NCBI RefSeq assembly: GCF_002954665.1
Contig: NZ_MSCM01000001.1
Location: forward strand, 928,362-992,361
Reading direction: 5' to 3'
Length of the DNA stretch: 64,000 nucleotides
Source of the DNA: Polaribacter glomeratus
Lineage (GTDB): Bacteria > Bacteroidota > Bacteroidia > Flavobacteriales > Flavobacteriaceae
The notes under the pieces are model-generated. The model did not search any database. It was not told the DNA's origin and saw only the letters and a program-made list of their open reading frames with translations. How positions within the stretch are numbered: position 1 is the stretch's first letter; every line of letters begins with the position of its first letter. The position numbers were made by a program, and so were the translations under genes. Positions 10,188 to 18,474 of this stretch are shown in pieces.

Positions 10188-10227
10188 TTTCCTTAAATAT
10201 AGTTTTATTACCAAAGGAAATTTTTTG
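10188..10227 (+). terminator. weak intrinsic terminator
   Basis: A 7-bp stem tttcctt/aaggaaa with a 19-base loop and six T follows the CPBP gene. Its left arm chances to look like one LytTR half-site. Confidence 0.45.
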
Positions 10228-10284
10228 CTATATGAATAAAAATTACCCAAACCATTCAAATTATAGATTTAAAAAATTAGAATT

Positions 10285-10331
10285 GAAATCGTTAAAACTC
10301 CATATCTAAAAAAAATGATATGGCGTTTTTC
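10285..10331 (+). repeat. hairpin repeat copy 1, resembling the 5' end of the sensor-kinase gene
   Basis: The sequence from 10285 reads ttgaaatcgttaaaactcc, one base different from the kinase start at 14864. It continues into a 13-bp stem (aaaactccatatc 10294-10306 with gatatggcgtttt 10317-10329, one mismatch) and T-run. Read as protein, the end of a 25-codon frame (10232-10309) gives LKSLKLHI, as in the kinase N-terminus. It probably acts as a terminator before promoter B. Other copies are at 14686-14723 and 14875-14922. Confidence 0.65.
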
Positions 10332-10352
10332 TTTAATTTAATCAACTACTCA

Positions 10353-10420
10353 TTTCCTTAAATGAAATAAGCAGTTCCTTTAATAACAACTTGTTTTTCT
10401 CTTTTACAATCTTAACTTTA
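10353..10420 (+). promoter_or_regulatory. Promoter B with paired 21-bp direct repeats (predicted LytTR operator)
   Basis: Repeats TTTCCTTAAATG (10353-10364) and GTTCCTTTAATA (10374-10385) are 21 bases apart, followed by 5 bases, TTG (10391-10393), 19 bases and TAACTTTA (10413-10420). Spacings are identical to promoters A and C. The predicted transcription start is about 25 bases before the ATG of the LRR protein gene. Confidence 0.7.
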
Positions 10421-10451
10421 TTAAAAATGAAAAAGAATAAAACAAAACGTT

Positions 10452-12863
10452 ATGAAAACAAAAATACTTTTAATTGCATTTATGGGAATTATATCTTTAG
10501 CAAATTCTCAAACTTCAGACAATTTTGAGCCAAATGAGAGTTTTGCAACAAACTCCTCAATAAACTTATGTACAAATTACAATGCAACAATTGGACAAAC
10601 TAACGATGTAGATTATTATTCAACCAATGTTACAAATGGGCAAACACTAAATATTAATCTATTTCATGTTCCAAATAATTTAACTTTAAAAGTTACACTT
10701 TTTGACAGTTCTAATGTTGAAATTGTTAATTGGACAGGTTCTGGAAGTATTTCTCAAAATTACATACCAAATTCTACTTCTGTTATTTATATTAAAATTG
10801 AAGATACTTCAAGTAATTTTAATGTAGAAAAATACTTGTTTTATATAGGTAATTCTACTTGTACAGATACAGATGGTGATGGTTATCTAGATACTAATGA
10901 CTGTGAACCAAATAATTCTTTTATTTTTCCTGGAGCTTCAGAAATTTGTGATGGAATTGATAATAATTGTAATAGTGTTATTGATGAATCTGGCTATTTA
11001 TTTTATGTAGATAATGATGGTGATGGTTTTGGAGACAGCTTAATAGCTCAAGTTTCTGGTTGTAATTTAACTAATGGATATAGCACTATTGGGGGTGATT
11101 GTAATGATACAGATGCATCAACTTATCCTGGAGCACCAGAAATAATTGGAGATAATATTGATAACGATTGTGATGGAAATACAGATGAAACAGAAACCTA
11201 TGTGCCAGACGATAATTTTGAAAACTATTTAGAAGCTCATGGAATGGGTAATGGTATTGCTAATGATAATTATGTAACTACTGCAAATATTAATACTGTA
11301 ACCAATCTTAATGTAAATTCTCAAAATATTTCTGATTTAACAGGTATTGAAGGTTTTGTGGCTTTAGAAACTTTATTTTGTGGTAGTAACCAGTTAACGA
11401 GTATAGATGTTACTCAAAATACTTCTTTACAAATTTTATCTTGTAGTTTTAATCAGTTAGTGCTATTGGATGTTACAAATAATATTCAATTAAATGCTTT
11501 GCAATGTGTAGGTAATTTATTAACTCATATAGATACATTTCAGAACCCTGCTTTAGAAATATTTATTTGTAGCCAAAATCAATTGACTTCATCGGGATTA
11601 AATTTTAGCCGGAATTTACTTTTAGAAACTTTAGCATGTAATAGTAATCAATTAGCAATCTTAAACCTTACGGCAAACACTAATTTACTTGTTTTGGATT
11701 GTAGTTATAATCAGATAAGAAGTCTAAATTTATCGCAACACTTCAATTTATCTAATTTGAACATAAGTTCAAATCTACTTACTTTTCTAAACGTAAAGAA
11801 TACTAATAACACTAATTTTACACAATTTAATGCTTCAAACAACCCAAATTTATTATGCATAGAAGTTGATAATACAACATATTCTTCTACAAACTGGACA
11901 AATATTGACCCAATAGCTAGTTTTAATACAAATTGTGCAAACCCAGAAACCTACGTTCCAGACAATGATTTTGAAAACTATCTAGAAGCCAATGGAATGG
12001 GTAATGGTATTGCAAATGATAATTATGTTACAACTGGTAACATTGATACAGTTACTAATTTACAAGTTAGCAATTTAGGCATTGCTGATTTAACAGGTAT
12101 TGAAGATTTTGTTGCTTTAATTCAATTAGATTGTTCAAATAATTTGCTAACAAGTTTAGATGTTACCCAAAACACAGCCTTATTATCAATGGCTTGTCAT
12201 TATAATCAATTAACAGCTTTAGAAGTTTCTTTTAATTTATCATTATACACTTTAGGTTGTTCTAATAATACTATTGCTATGATAGATTTATCTCAAAATA
12301 TAGAACTAGAAACATTAGATATAAATGATAATTCTCTTACTGCTTTAGATATTTTAGCAAATATTAACCTAACAGATTTGCAATTTAGTAATAATCAAAT
12401 ACCAATGATTGATGTAACTAATAATACTCTATTAGTTAATTTAATCTGTTCAAATAATTTAATAACAGAATTAGATGTTACTGAAAACACATTATTATAT
12501 CATTTAGATTTTGGAGACAACCAAATTAATACTATTGATTTAAGGCAGAACACCGTTTTAGAAATTTTAATCGCTCAAACAAACTTAATTAGTGTTATAA
12601 ATGTTTCTCAAAATGTATTATTATCACAGTTTAATATTCAACAGAACGCAATTTCACTTTTAGATTTATCTACAAATATTAATTTATTAGAATTAAGTTG
12701 CGGAGAAAACTTATTAAGTACTCTTAACTTAACTAATAACCCATTACTACTTACTTTACTTTGTAATAATAACCAACTAACCGATCTTGATATTTTTAAT
12801 AATAATGATTTATTAGTTCTGGGTTGTAACAACAACCAACTTACAAATATTGATATTTCTTAA
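10452..12863 (+). CDS. T9SS leucine-rich-repeat surface protein, N-terminal part (interrupted by in-frame TAA)
   Basis: 803 residues. A signal peptide (cleaved near ANSQ) is followed by a beta domain of about 115 residues resembling pre-peptidase C-terminal domains. MopE-like metal-binding motifs come next (DTDGDGYLDTNDCEPN ... CDGIDNNCN ... GGDCND ... DNDCDGNTDE, about residues 138-248). Leucine-rich repeats built on L-CSxNQLTxLDVTQNTxL then run on, organised in larger modules that each begin YVPDDNFENYLE and end with a NWTNID segment. The frame ends at a TAA (12861-12863) where the repeat pattern predicts CAA (Gln), and the same frame continues open to 14648. Without the second part this product has no sorting domain. 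The gene lies under promoter B. Confidence 0.85.
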   Translation: MKTKILLIAFMGIISLANSQTSDNFEPNESFATNSSINLCTNYNATIGQTNDVDYYSTNVTNGQTLNINLFHVPNNLTLKVTLFDSSNVEIVNWTGSGSISQNYIPNSTSVIYIKIEDTSSNFNVEKYLFYIGNSTCTDTDGDGYLDTNDCEPNNSFIFPGASEICDGIDNNCNSVIDESGYLFYVDNDGDGFGDSLIAQVSGCNLTNGYSTIGGDCNDTDASTYPGAPEIIGDNIDNDCDGNTDETETYVPDDNFENYLEAHGMGNGIANDNYVTTANINTVTNLNVNSQNISDLTGIEGFVALETLFCGSNQLTSIDVTQNTSLQILSCSFNQLVLLDVTNNIQLNALQCVGNLLTHIDTFQNPALEIFICSQNQLTSSGLNFSRNLLLETLACNSNQLAILNLTANTNLLVLDCSYNQIRSLNLSQHFNLSNLNISSNLLTFLNVKNTNNTNFTQFNASNNPNLLCIEVDNTTYSSTNWTNIDPIASFNTNCANPETYVPDNDFENYLEANGMGNGIANDNYVTTGNIDTVTNLQVSNLGIADLTGIEDFVALIQLDCSNNLLTSLDVTQNTALLSMACHYNQLTALEVSFNLSLYTLGCSNNTIAMIDLSQNIELETLDINDNSLTALDILANINLTDLQFSNNQIPMIDVTNNTLLVNLICSNNLITELDVTENTLLYHLDFGDNQINTIDLRQNTVLEILIAQTNLISVINVSQNVLLSQFNIQQNAISLLDLSTNINLLELSCGENLLSTLNLTNNPLLLTLLCNNNQLTDLDIFNNNDLLVLGCNNNQLTNIDIS

Positions 12864-12872
12864 AAACCAAAC

Positions 12873-14648
12873 TTGTATTATTTAAAAGTAGATGCTAATC
12901 AATTAGCATACCTTAACGTTAAAAATGGTAATAATTCTAATTTTGTTTTATTTGAAGCACAAACCAACCCAAACTTAACTTGTATAGAAGTAGATAATAT
13001 TGGGTACTCTACTTCTACTTGGACAAACATTGATAGCACAAGTAGTTTTAATAATAATTGTAACATTACCTACGTGCCAGATAATAATTTTGAAAACTAT
13101 TTAGAAACTCACGATGCAAATGGTAATATAGTAACTGTTGGTACAACAAATAGTATGGGTAATGGAATTGCAAATGATGATTATGTAACTACTACAAGTA
13201 TTAATACAGTAACAATATTATTAGTAAATAGTGTGTCGATTTCAGACATAACAGGTATTGAAGATTTTGTAGCTTTAACTACATTAGACTGTAGTGATAA
13301 TAATTTAACAAACTTAAATGTTAGCCAAAATACATTGCTAATAGGTTTAGCTTGTCAAGAAAATCAAATAACTAGTTTAGATGTAACTCAAAACACAAAT
13401 TTAATAGATTTGTTTTGTTTTGATAATGCACTAACAACTTTAGATATCAGACAGAATCTATTACTTTCTAAATTTTACTGTAATGATAATGCTTTAACTA
13501 ATATACAAATAGCATCAAATACTTCTTTAACACAGCTATATTGTCATAATAATGTTTTGACAACTTTGGATGTATCACAAAGTGCTATTTTAAGTGTATT
13601 ATATTGCAATAATAATGCTATTTCAAGCATAAATGTGAGCTCAAACTCGGTTCTTAATCGATTGTTTTGCACAAATAATGCACTGACAAGTTTAAATGCT
13701 AAAAATGGTAACAATATAAACTTTTTACAGTTTGATGCAAGAACAAACCCAAACCTAGTTTGTATAGAGGTTGATGATGCAGCTTGGAGTACAAATAATT
13801 GGACAAATATAGATAGTATAAGTAACTTTAGTACAAACTGTAATGCCTTTGGTTTAACCGACGTTCCAGACGATAATTTTGAAGCCTATTTAGAAGCTAA
13901 TGGAATGGGAAATGGTATCGCTAATGATAACTACGTAACCACAGCAAATATTAGTACAGTAACTAATTTAAATGTATCTAATTTAAGTATTTTAGATTTA
14001 ACAGGTATTGGAGGTTTTAGTGCCTTAACACATTTAAATTGTTCTAACAATTTATTAATTAGTTTAGATCTTAGGCAAAATATAGCTTTAACAGTTCTTC
14101 AATGTAACAACAACGCTTTAACAAGTATTCTGTTAAAATCAAGTTCAAAGAGCAATCAATCTAATGGTTTAGATCTTTCACAAAATTCTTCTTTAGTTGA
14201 ATTGGATTGTTCAAGTAATCAATTAACCTATTTAAACGTTAAAAACGGAAATAACACAAGTTTCACAGAATTTAATGCTACAAACAACCCTAATTTAACT
14301 TGTGTAGAAGTCGATGATGTAGCTTGGAGTGTTGCAAACTGGACAAATATTGATGCTACCACAACTTTTGTGAGCAATCAAACAGAATGTAGCACTTTAA
14401 GTACAGATACCTTGAACTCTCTAAAGTTTGAATTATACCCAAACCCAACAAGCGGAAAAATAACAATTGAGGTTCTTGAAAAAGCTGAATTGAAAATTTA
14501 TTCAGTTCTTGGAAAAGAAATTAAAAGACTTTATCTAAATAATGGTAAAAATGAAATTAACAATTTAAATTTAGCAAAAGGGATTTATTTATTTAAAGTA
14601 GTTACTAAAGAAAAAACTTCCACTAAAAAAGTTATTGTAAACAAATAA
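12873..14648 (+). CDS. T9SS leucine-rich-repeat surface protein, C-terminal part after the in-frame stop
   Basis: This is the same reading frame as the preceding gene, resuming after a single TAA; its first possible initiator is a TTG in the middle of a repeat, and it has no signal peptide. It carries two further modules (starting near 13070 and 13858), each with YVPD/DVPDDNFE, LRR units and a CIEVDD...NWTNID closing segment. It ends with a T9SS type A sorting domain (FELYPNPTSGKITIEV ... GIYLFKVVTK). The two halves together make one 1398-residue protein. As the sequence stands this half would not be exported, so the gene is either inactivated, read through, or affected by a base-call error. 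The downstream terminator is at 14686. Confidence 0.75.
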   Translation: MYYLKVDANQLAYLNVKNGNNSNFVLFEAQTNPNLTCIEVDNIGYSTSTWTNIDSTSSFNNNCNITYVPDNNFENYLETHDANGNIVTVGTTNSMGNGIANDDYVTTTSINTVTILLVNSVSISDITGIEDFVALTTLDCSDNNLTNLNVSQNTLLIGLACQENQITSLDVTQNTNLIDLFCFDNALTTLDIRQNLLLSKFYCNDNALTNIQIASNTSLTQLYCHNNVLTTLDVSQSAILSVLYCNNNAISSINVSSNSVLNRLFCTNNALTSLNAKNGNNINFLQFDARTNPNLVCIEVDDAAWSTNNWTNIDSISNFSTNCNAFGLTDVPDDNFEAYLEANGMGNGIANDNYVTTANISTVTNLNVSNLSILDLTGIGGFSALTHLNCSNNLLISLDLRQNIALTVLQCNNNALTSILLKSSSKSNQSNGLDLSQNSSLVELDCSSNQLTYLNVKNGNNTSFTEFNATNNPNLTCVEVDDVAWSVANWTNIDATTTFVSNQTECSTLSTDTLNSLKFELYPNPTSGKITIEVLEKAELKIYSVLGKEIKRLYLNNGKNEINNLNLAKGIYLFKVVTKEKTSTKKVIVNK

Positions 14649-14685
14649 TATATTTGAAAAAGAAAAAGTGGGGGATTTTAATTTT

Positions 14686-14723
14686 AAAACTCCATATCTG
14701 TTAAAAATGATATGGAGTTTTTC
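14686..14723 (+). terminator. intrinsic terminator (hairpin repeat copy 2)
   Basis: A perfect 13-bp stem aaaactccatatc/gatatggagtttt (14686-14698, 14709-14721) with a 10-base loop and T-run ends the LRR gene. It belongs to the same repeat family as 10285-10331 and 14875-14922. Confidence 0.85.
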
Positions 14724-14744
14724 ATTACTTAAATCAAAAGCAAC

Positions 14745-14812
14745 TTTGCTTTAATGAAACTTGCCTTTCAATTAATAACAACTTGTAGTAGCTTTAATTA
14801 TTGCTACTTTTA
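14745..14812 (+). promoter_or_regulatory. Promoter C with paired 21-bp direct repeats (predicted LytTR operator, autoregulation)
   Basis: Degenerate repeats TTTGCTTTAATG (14745-14756) and TTTCAATTAATA (14766-14777) are 21 bases apart. They are followed by 5 bases, TTG (14783-14785), 19 bases and TACTTTTA (14805-14812). The stretch attaataacaacttgta is shared almost exactly with promoter B. It lies directly before the kinase gene, which implies that the two-component system regulates its own operon. Confidence 0.65.
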
Positions 14813-14863
14813 TTAAGGAAACTACTATTCTAGAATCGTATATTTGAAAAAGAAAAACAGCTA

Positions 14864-17728
14864 TTGAAATCATTAAAACTCCATATTACATTATATTTCA
14901 TATTGATATGGAGTTTTTCTTTTGCCCAACAATATACAAACTACACTACCAAAGACGGTTTACCAACAAATCTTATTTACAAAATTACACAAGATGCTAA
15001 AGGTTTTATTTGGTTTCTTACAGATAAAGGACTTGTAAAATATAACGGAAATACCATGAAAACGTTTACCACTAAAAATGGTTTGTCTACAAATGATATT
15101 TGGGAGTTACTGCCAACACCAGATGGAAAAGTATGGTATATTTCTAAATCTTCTAAACTAGGTTATATAGAAAATGACAGCGTTCATGCTTTTGAAAATG
15201 AAAATAAAAATGAAATATTAAATCCTGTTTATAGTAGTCAAGTTAATAATAAAATTATTTTAACAAGCTCAAACACTTCTCATTTATTAGAAAAAGGAAA
15301 GTGGAAATTAATTTCAAAAAATACAATAAATAATATAGATTATCAGGTATTCTATTATATAGAACATTCTACTATTAGTGCATTAGAAGTAACTTTTAAT
15401 TCACTTAATATGGTTTATAAAGACAAAAAAAAGAAAAGTATTAAAAATGTGCATTACATTAAAAAGGGAATGCAAGTGCGAGGACAAATTAATGATAGTT
15501 TATTTTATTGGTCTGGAGCCAAAGACTATGTAATTTTGAATTTAAATACGGCTAAAATTTACAAACGTAATTTTAAAGATGAAATAGACATAGATAAATC
15601 GCAACATACTAGAATTAATAGCATAAACAATCAAATTCAAATTACTGGTAGAGGTTTTGTTGGTTTCATAGATCCAAATTATCATATAAAAAATACAGTT
15701 TACATTCCACCAAATTTAGACGCTCATTTTGCAATGATAGACAAAAATGAATCAGTTTGGATAGCCAGTTTTAATAATGGTGTTTATCAACTTTCTAAAT
15801 CAAAAAAACAGATTAAATATTCCTTTGAAAAGGAAAAAATTCTCAAAACAAATACTACAAATAATAAAATTATAGCCAATATATATAAAAAAGGATTTTA
15901 TAAATACAATAGTAATAAAAAAATATTTGAACCATTTATTAACGAGGTAGATTATATATATAACGCGACTTACATAGATTCTTTAGATTTAGAATTCTAC
16001 ACCTCTAAAACTAAAATTTTTCAAAAAAAATTAGGGAAAATTAAAGTTTTTGACAATACTACAAGTTTAAATTTCAATAATGATGTTGCAAAAAAACTAA
16101 TATTTTTTGATTCTTACTTATATGGTAGTTTCTCCTTTGGATTAAACAAAATTAATCCATATGATTTACAAATTAAAAAGCTGTATTATCAACATGGAAT
16201 AACGGACTTATTGGTTCATAACAATAACTTTTTAATTGCCACAAATAACGGTTTAAAACAATTTAAAAATGAAATAATTAGTGATGTTGTATTTAAAAAC
16301 ACCCTATTTAACAAGTCAATTTTAAGTATGAATAAAATTTCAGATACTCAAATATTGATAAATACTGATGGTTTTGGCTCATTTTTAACCAACTTAGAAG
16401 AGATTTATCAATTAAAAAATTCTGAATATTTAATTGTTAATAATGCGTATGTAGAAAACACTAATTTATGGCTGGCAACAAATTCTGGAGTTTTAAAATA
16501 TACTAAAGAAAACAATACTTATCAATTTATTAAAACAATTACAAAAGCAAATGGTTTACCTTCAAATCAAATTAATGATGTTATTATAGCTAACAATGAT
16601 TTAATTGTAAGTACAAACAACGGAATTGCCATATTGCCGAAAAACCAAGAAAGCAACTCACAATTGTTAGATATTTATATAGAAAAAGCAATCTATAATA
16701 ATCATATTTTAAAAAAAGATTTTAATTCATTTAAATATCAAGAAAACAATAATATTAATTTTACTGTTTCACAAATCAATTATTCTGAAAACAATACCAA
16801 TTTCTTGTATAATTATAAGTTAGAACCAATTCAAAATAATTGGGTTCCGACTGAAACCAATCAAATTAATTTTAATGATTTAGAACCAAATACATATATA
16901 TTTAGTATTAAGGCTGATAATTTTGAAAAGAAAATTGAATTTACAATTTTGCCTTTATGGTATCAAACAATTATTTTTAAGGCTACACTCCTACTCTTTT
17001 TTCTCATCCTTTTAGTGTTAACTTATAAATTGAATAAAAAAAGAATAGAAAAGAATGCGAATCAGAAAGCCAATCAACTTCAAAAATTAGCAGAAAATGA
17101 ATTGTATGCATTACGTTCTCAAATGAACCCTCATTTTGTTTTTAACTCCTTAAATTCAATACAATATTACATTGCAAATAATGAAATTGAAGTTTCAGAA
17201 AAATATCTTGTAAAGTTTTCACAACTTATAAGAATGTTTTTAAGTTTTTCATCAGAAAAAAACATTTCATTAAAAGAAGAAATAAAATTATTATCTAATT
17301 ATTTAGAAATAGAAACAATGCGTTTTGGAAAAGGTTTGCAAAGTGAGATTTATCTCGATGAAAGACTAAAGTTAACAACATTAATTCCTTCTATGCTTTT
17401 ACAGCCCATTGTAGAAAATGCTGTAAATCATGGTGTTTTTCATAATAATAAAAAAGGAACAATAAAATTAGCTTTTAATTATATTGATAAAAAGACATTT
17501 AAAGTTTTAATTGAAGATGATGGCGTTGGCTTTAAAAGATCTAAAGAAATTAAATTACAATCAATTAAAAAACACTCCTCAAGATCTACACAAATACTAA
17601 CAGATAGAATTGAATTACTAAATGCTTCAAAAGAATGGCTGATTACTCATAAAATAATAGATTTATCTAATTCTGATGCTACAAAAAGCGGAACAAAAGT
17701 AATACTAACATTAAAAAAACGACTATGA
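14864..17728 (+). CDS. LytS-type sensor histidine kinase with periplasmic propeller and Y_Y_Y domain
   Basis: 954 residues. From a TTG start the product opens with a good signal peptide (MKSLKLHITLYFILIWSFSFA, cleaved before QQ). Beta-propeller repeats of the two-component-regulator type follow (for example DAKGFIWFLTDKGLVKYNG) to about residue 640, then a Y_Y_Y domain (about 640-700), one membrane helix (about 703-725), a LytS-type His-kinase domain with the phospho-acceptor in MNPHFVFNSLNSIQ (His757), and an HATPase (QPIVENAVNHG, DDGVGF). It senses an unknown periplasmic signal and phosphorylates the LytTR regulator, whose start overlaps its stop by 4 bases (ATGA). An unusual feature is the terminator-like hairpin inside the signal-peptide codons. 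Confidence 0.92.
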   Translation: MKSLKLHITLYFILIWSFSFAQQYTNYTTKDGLPTNLIYKITQDAKGFIWFLTDKGLVKYNGNTMKTFTTKNGLSTNDIWELLPTPDGKVWYISKSSKLGYIENDSVHAFENENKNEILNPVYSSQVNNKIILTSSNTSHLLEKGKWKLISKNTINNIDYQVFYYIEHSTISALEVTFNSLNMVYKDKKKKSIKNVHYIKKGMQVRGQINDSLFYWSGAKDYVILNLNTAKIYKRNFKDEIDIDKSQHTRINSINNQIQITGRGFVGFIDPNYHIKNTVYIPPNLDAHFAMIDKNESVWIASFNNGVYQLSKSKKQIKYSFEKEKILKTNTTNNKIIANIYKKGFYKYNSNKKIFEPFINEVDYIYNATYIDSLDLEFYTSKTKIFQKKLGKIKVFDNTTSLNFNNDVAKKLIFFDSYLYGSFSFGLNKINPYDLQIKKLYYQHGITDLLVHNNNFLIATNNGLKQFKNEIISDVVFKNTLFNKSILSMNKISDTQILINTDGFGSFLTNLEEIYQLKNSEYLIVNNAYVENTNLWLATNSGVLKYTKENNTYQFIKTITKANGLPSNQINDVIIANNDLIVSTNNGIAILPKNQESNSQLLDIYIEKAIYNNHILKKDFNSFKYQENNNINFTVSQINYSENNTNFLYNYKLEPIQNNWVPTETNQINFNDLEPNTYIFSIKADNFEKKIEFTILPLWYQTIIFKATLLLFFLILLVLTYKLNKKRIEKNANQKANQLQKLAENELYALRSQMNPHFVFNSLNSIQYYIANNEIEVSEKYLVKFSQLIRMFLSFSSEKNISLKEEIKLLSNYLEIETMRFGKGLQSEIYLDERLKLTTLIPSMLLQPIVENAVNHGVFHNNKKGTIKLAFNYIDKKTFKVLIEDDGVGFKRSKEIKLQSIKKHSSRSTQILTDRIELLNASKEWLITHKIIDLSNSDATKSGTKVILTLKKRL
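14875..14922 (+). repeat. hairpin repeat copy 3, inside the kinase signal-peptide codons (possible attenuator)
   Basis: A 12-bp perfect stem aaaactccatat/atatggagtttt (14875-14886, 14906-14917) has a 19-base loop and is followed by TCTTTT. It starts 11 bases after the TTG start codon. It has the shape of an intrinsic terminator, but the bases encode the signal peptide. Copies 1 and 2 lie outside genes. A role in attenuation is inferred. Confidence 0.55.
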
Positions 17729-18462
17729 TAAAAGCAATATTAGTAGATGATGAAGAAAATGCTTTAAAAATCTTAGAATTAAAAATTAAGTTATTTTTTA
17801 AAGACATAGAAATTGTTCGCACTTTCCAAAATCCTAAAGAAGCAATTCCTTTTATAAATAATACTACAATCGATTTACTTTTTATAGATGTAGAAATGCC
17901 AGTTTATAGTGGTTTTGATGTTTTATCACAGCTAGAAAAGCCAGATTTTGAAATTATTTTTGTAACCGCCTATAATAAGTATGCTATTGAAGCTTTTAAA
18001 AATTGCGCAATTGGTTATATTTTAAAACCGATAGATAATGATGAGCTTAAAAGTACCATAGAAAATGCTATAATTAGTGTAAACCAAAAAAATAACTTTA
18101 CTAAAAATAATGCTTTACTAGAATTGCTCATAGAAAAGAATACGATTGTAAATAAGTTAATTATACCCACAAATAAAGGAATGTCTTTTATTCATTTCGA
18201 TAAAATTATACATATTGAAGGTTATGATGGTTATACTAAAATTCATTTAACAGATGACATTGAAATTGTAAGCTCTTATAATATTGGTAAATATGAAAAA
18301 ATGTTGAATGATGATTTTTATAAATGTCATAAATCTCATATTATAAACTTAAAAAAAGTGAGCGCTTTTGAAAATGAAGGATATATTCTCTTAGAAGGCG
18401 AAAAAAGAGTGCCAGTTTCTAAAACTAAACGAAAAGAATTTATAAATTTGTGTTCACATTAA
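17725..18462 (+). CDS. LytTR-family response regulator
   Basis: 245 residues. The receiver domain occupies 1-120, with acidic pocket Asp8-Asp9, phospho-acceptor Asp55 in FIDVEMP, and a conserved Lys in YILKPID. The C-terminal half (about 145-243) is a LytTR DNA-binding domain, recognised by IIHIEGYDGYTKIHL, FYKCHKSHIINLKKV and RVPVSKTKRKEF. LytTR proteins bind pairs of about 9-base direct repeats one or two helical turns apart. Such pairs with a 21-base period stand before three genes of this locus, including this operon, so they are the likely targets. Translation is coupled to the kinase (ATGA overlap). The mutS2 gene follows after 12 bases and may be co-transcribed. Confidence 0.93.
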   Translation: MIKAILVDDEENALKILELKIKLFFKDIEIVRTFQNPKEAIPFINNTTIDLLFIDVEMPVYSGFDVLSQLEKPDFEIIFVTAYNKYAIEAFKNCAIGYILKPIDNDELKSTIENAIISVNQKNNFTKNNALLELLIEKNTIVNKLIIPTNKGMSFIHFDKIIHIEGYDGYTKIHLTDDIEIVSSYNIGKYEKMLNDDFYKCHKSHIINLKKVSAFENEGYILLEGEKRVPVSKTKRKEFINLCSH

Positions 18463-18474
18463 AATCCATTCTTC

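Noticed and set aside
10188..10199. A single TTTCCTTAAATA resembling a LytTR half-site after the CPBP gene
   Set aside because: There is no partner 21 bases away on either side, and the bases form the left arm of a weak terminator hairpin.
12873..12875. TTG as a genuine start codon of a separate gene
   Set aside because: It lies within an LRR unit in the same frame as the upstream part, with no signal peptide, so it is the continuation of the interrupted gene.
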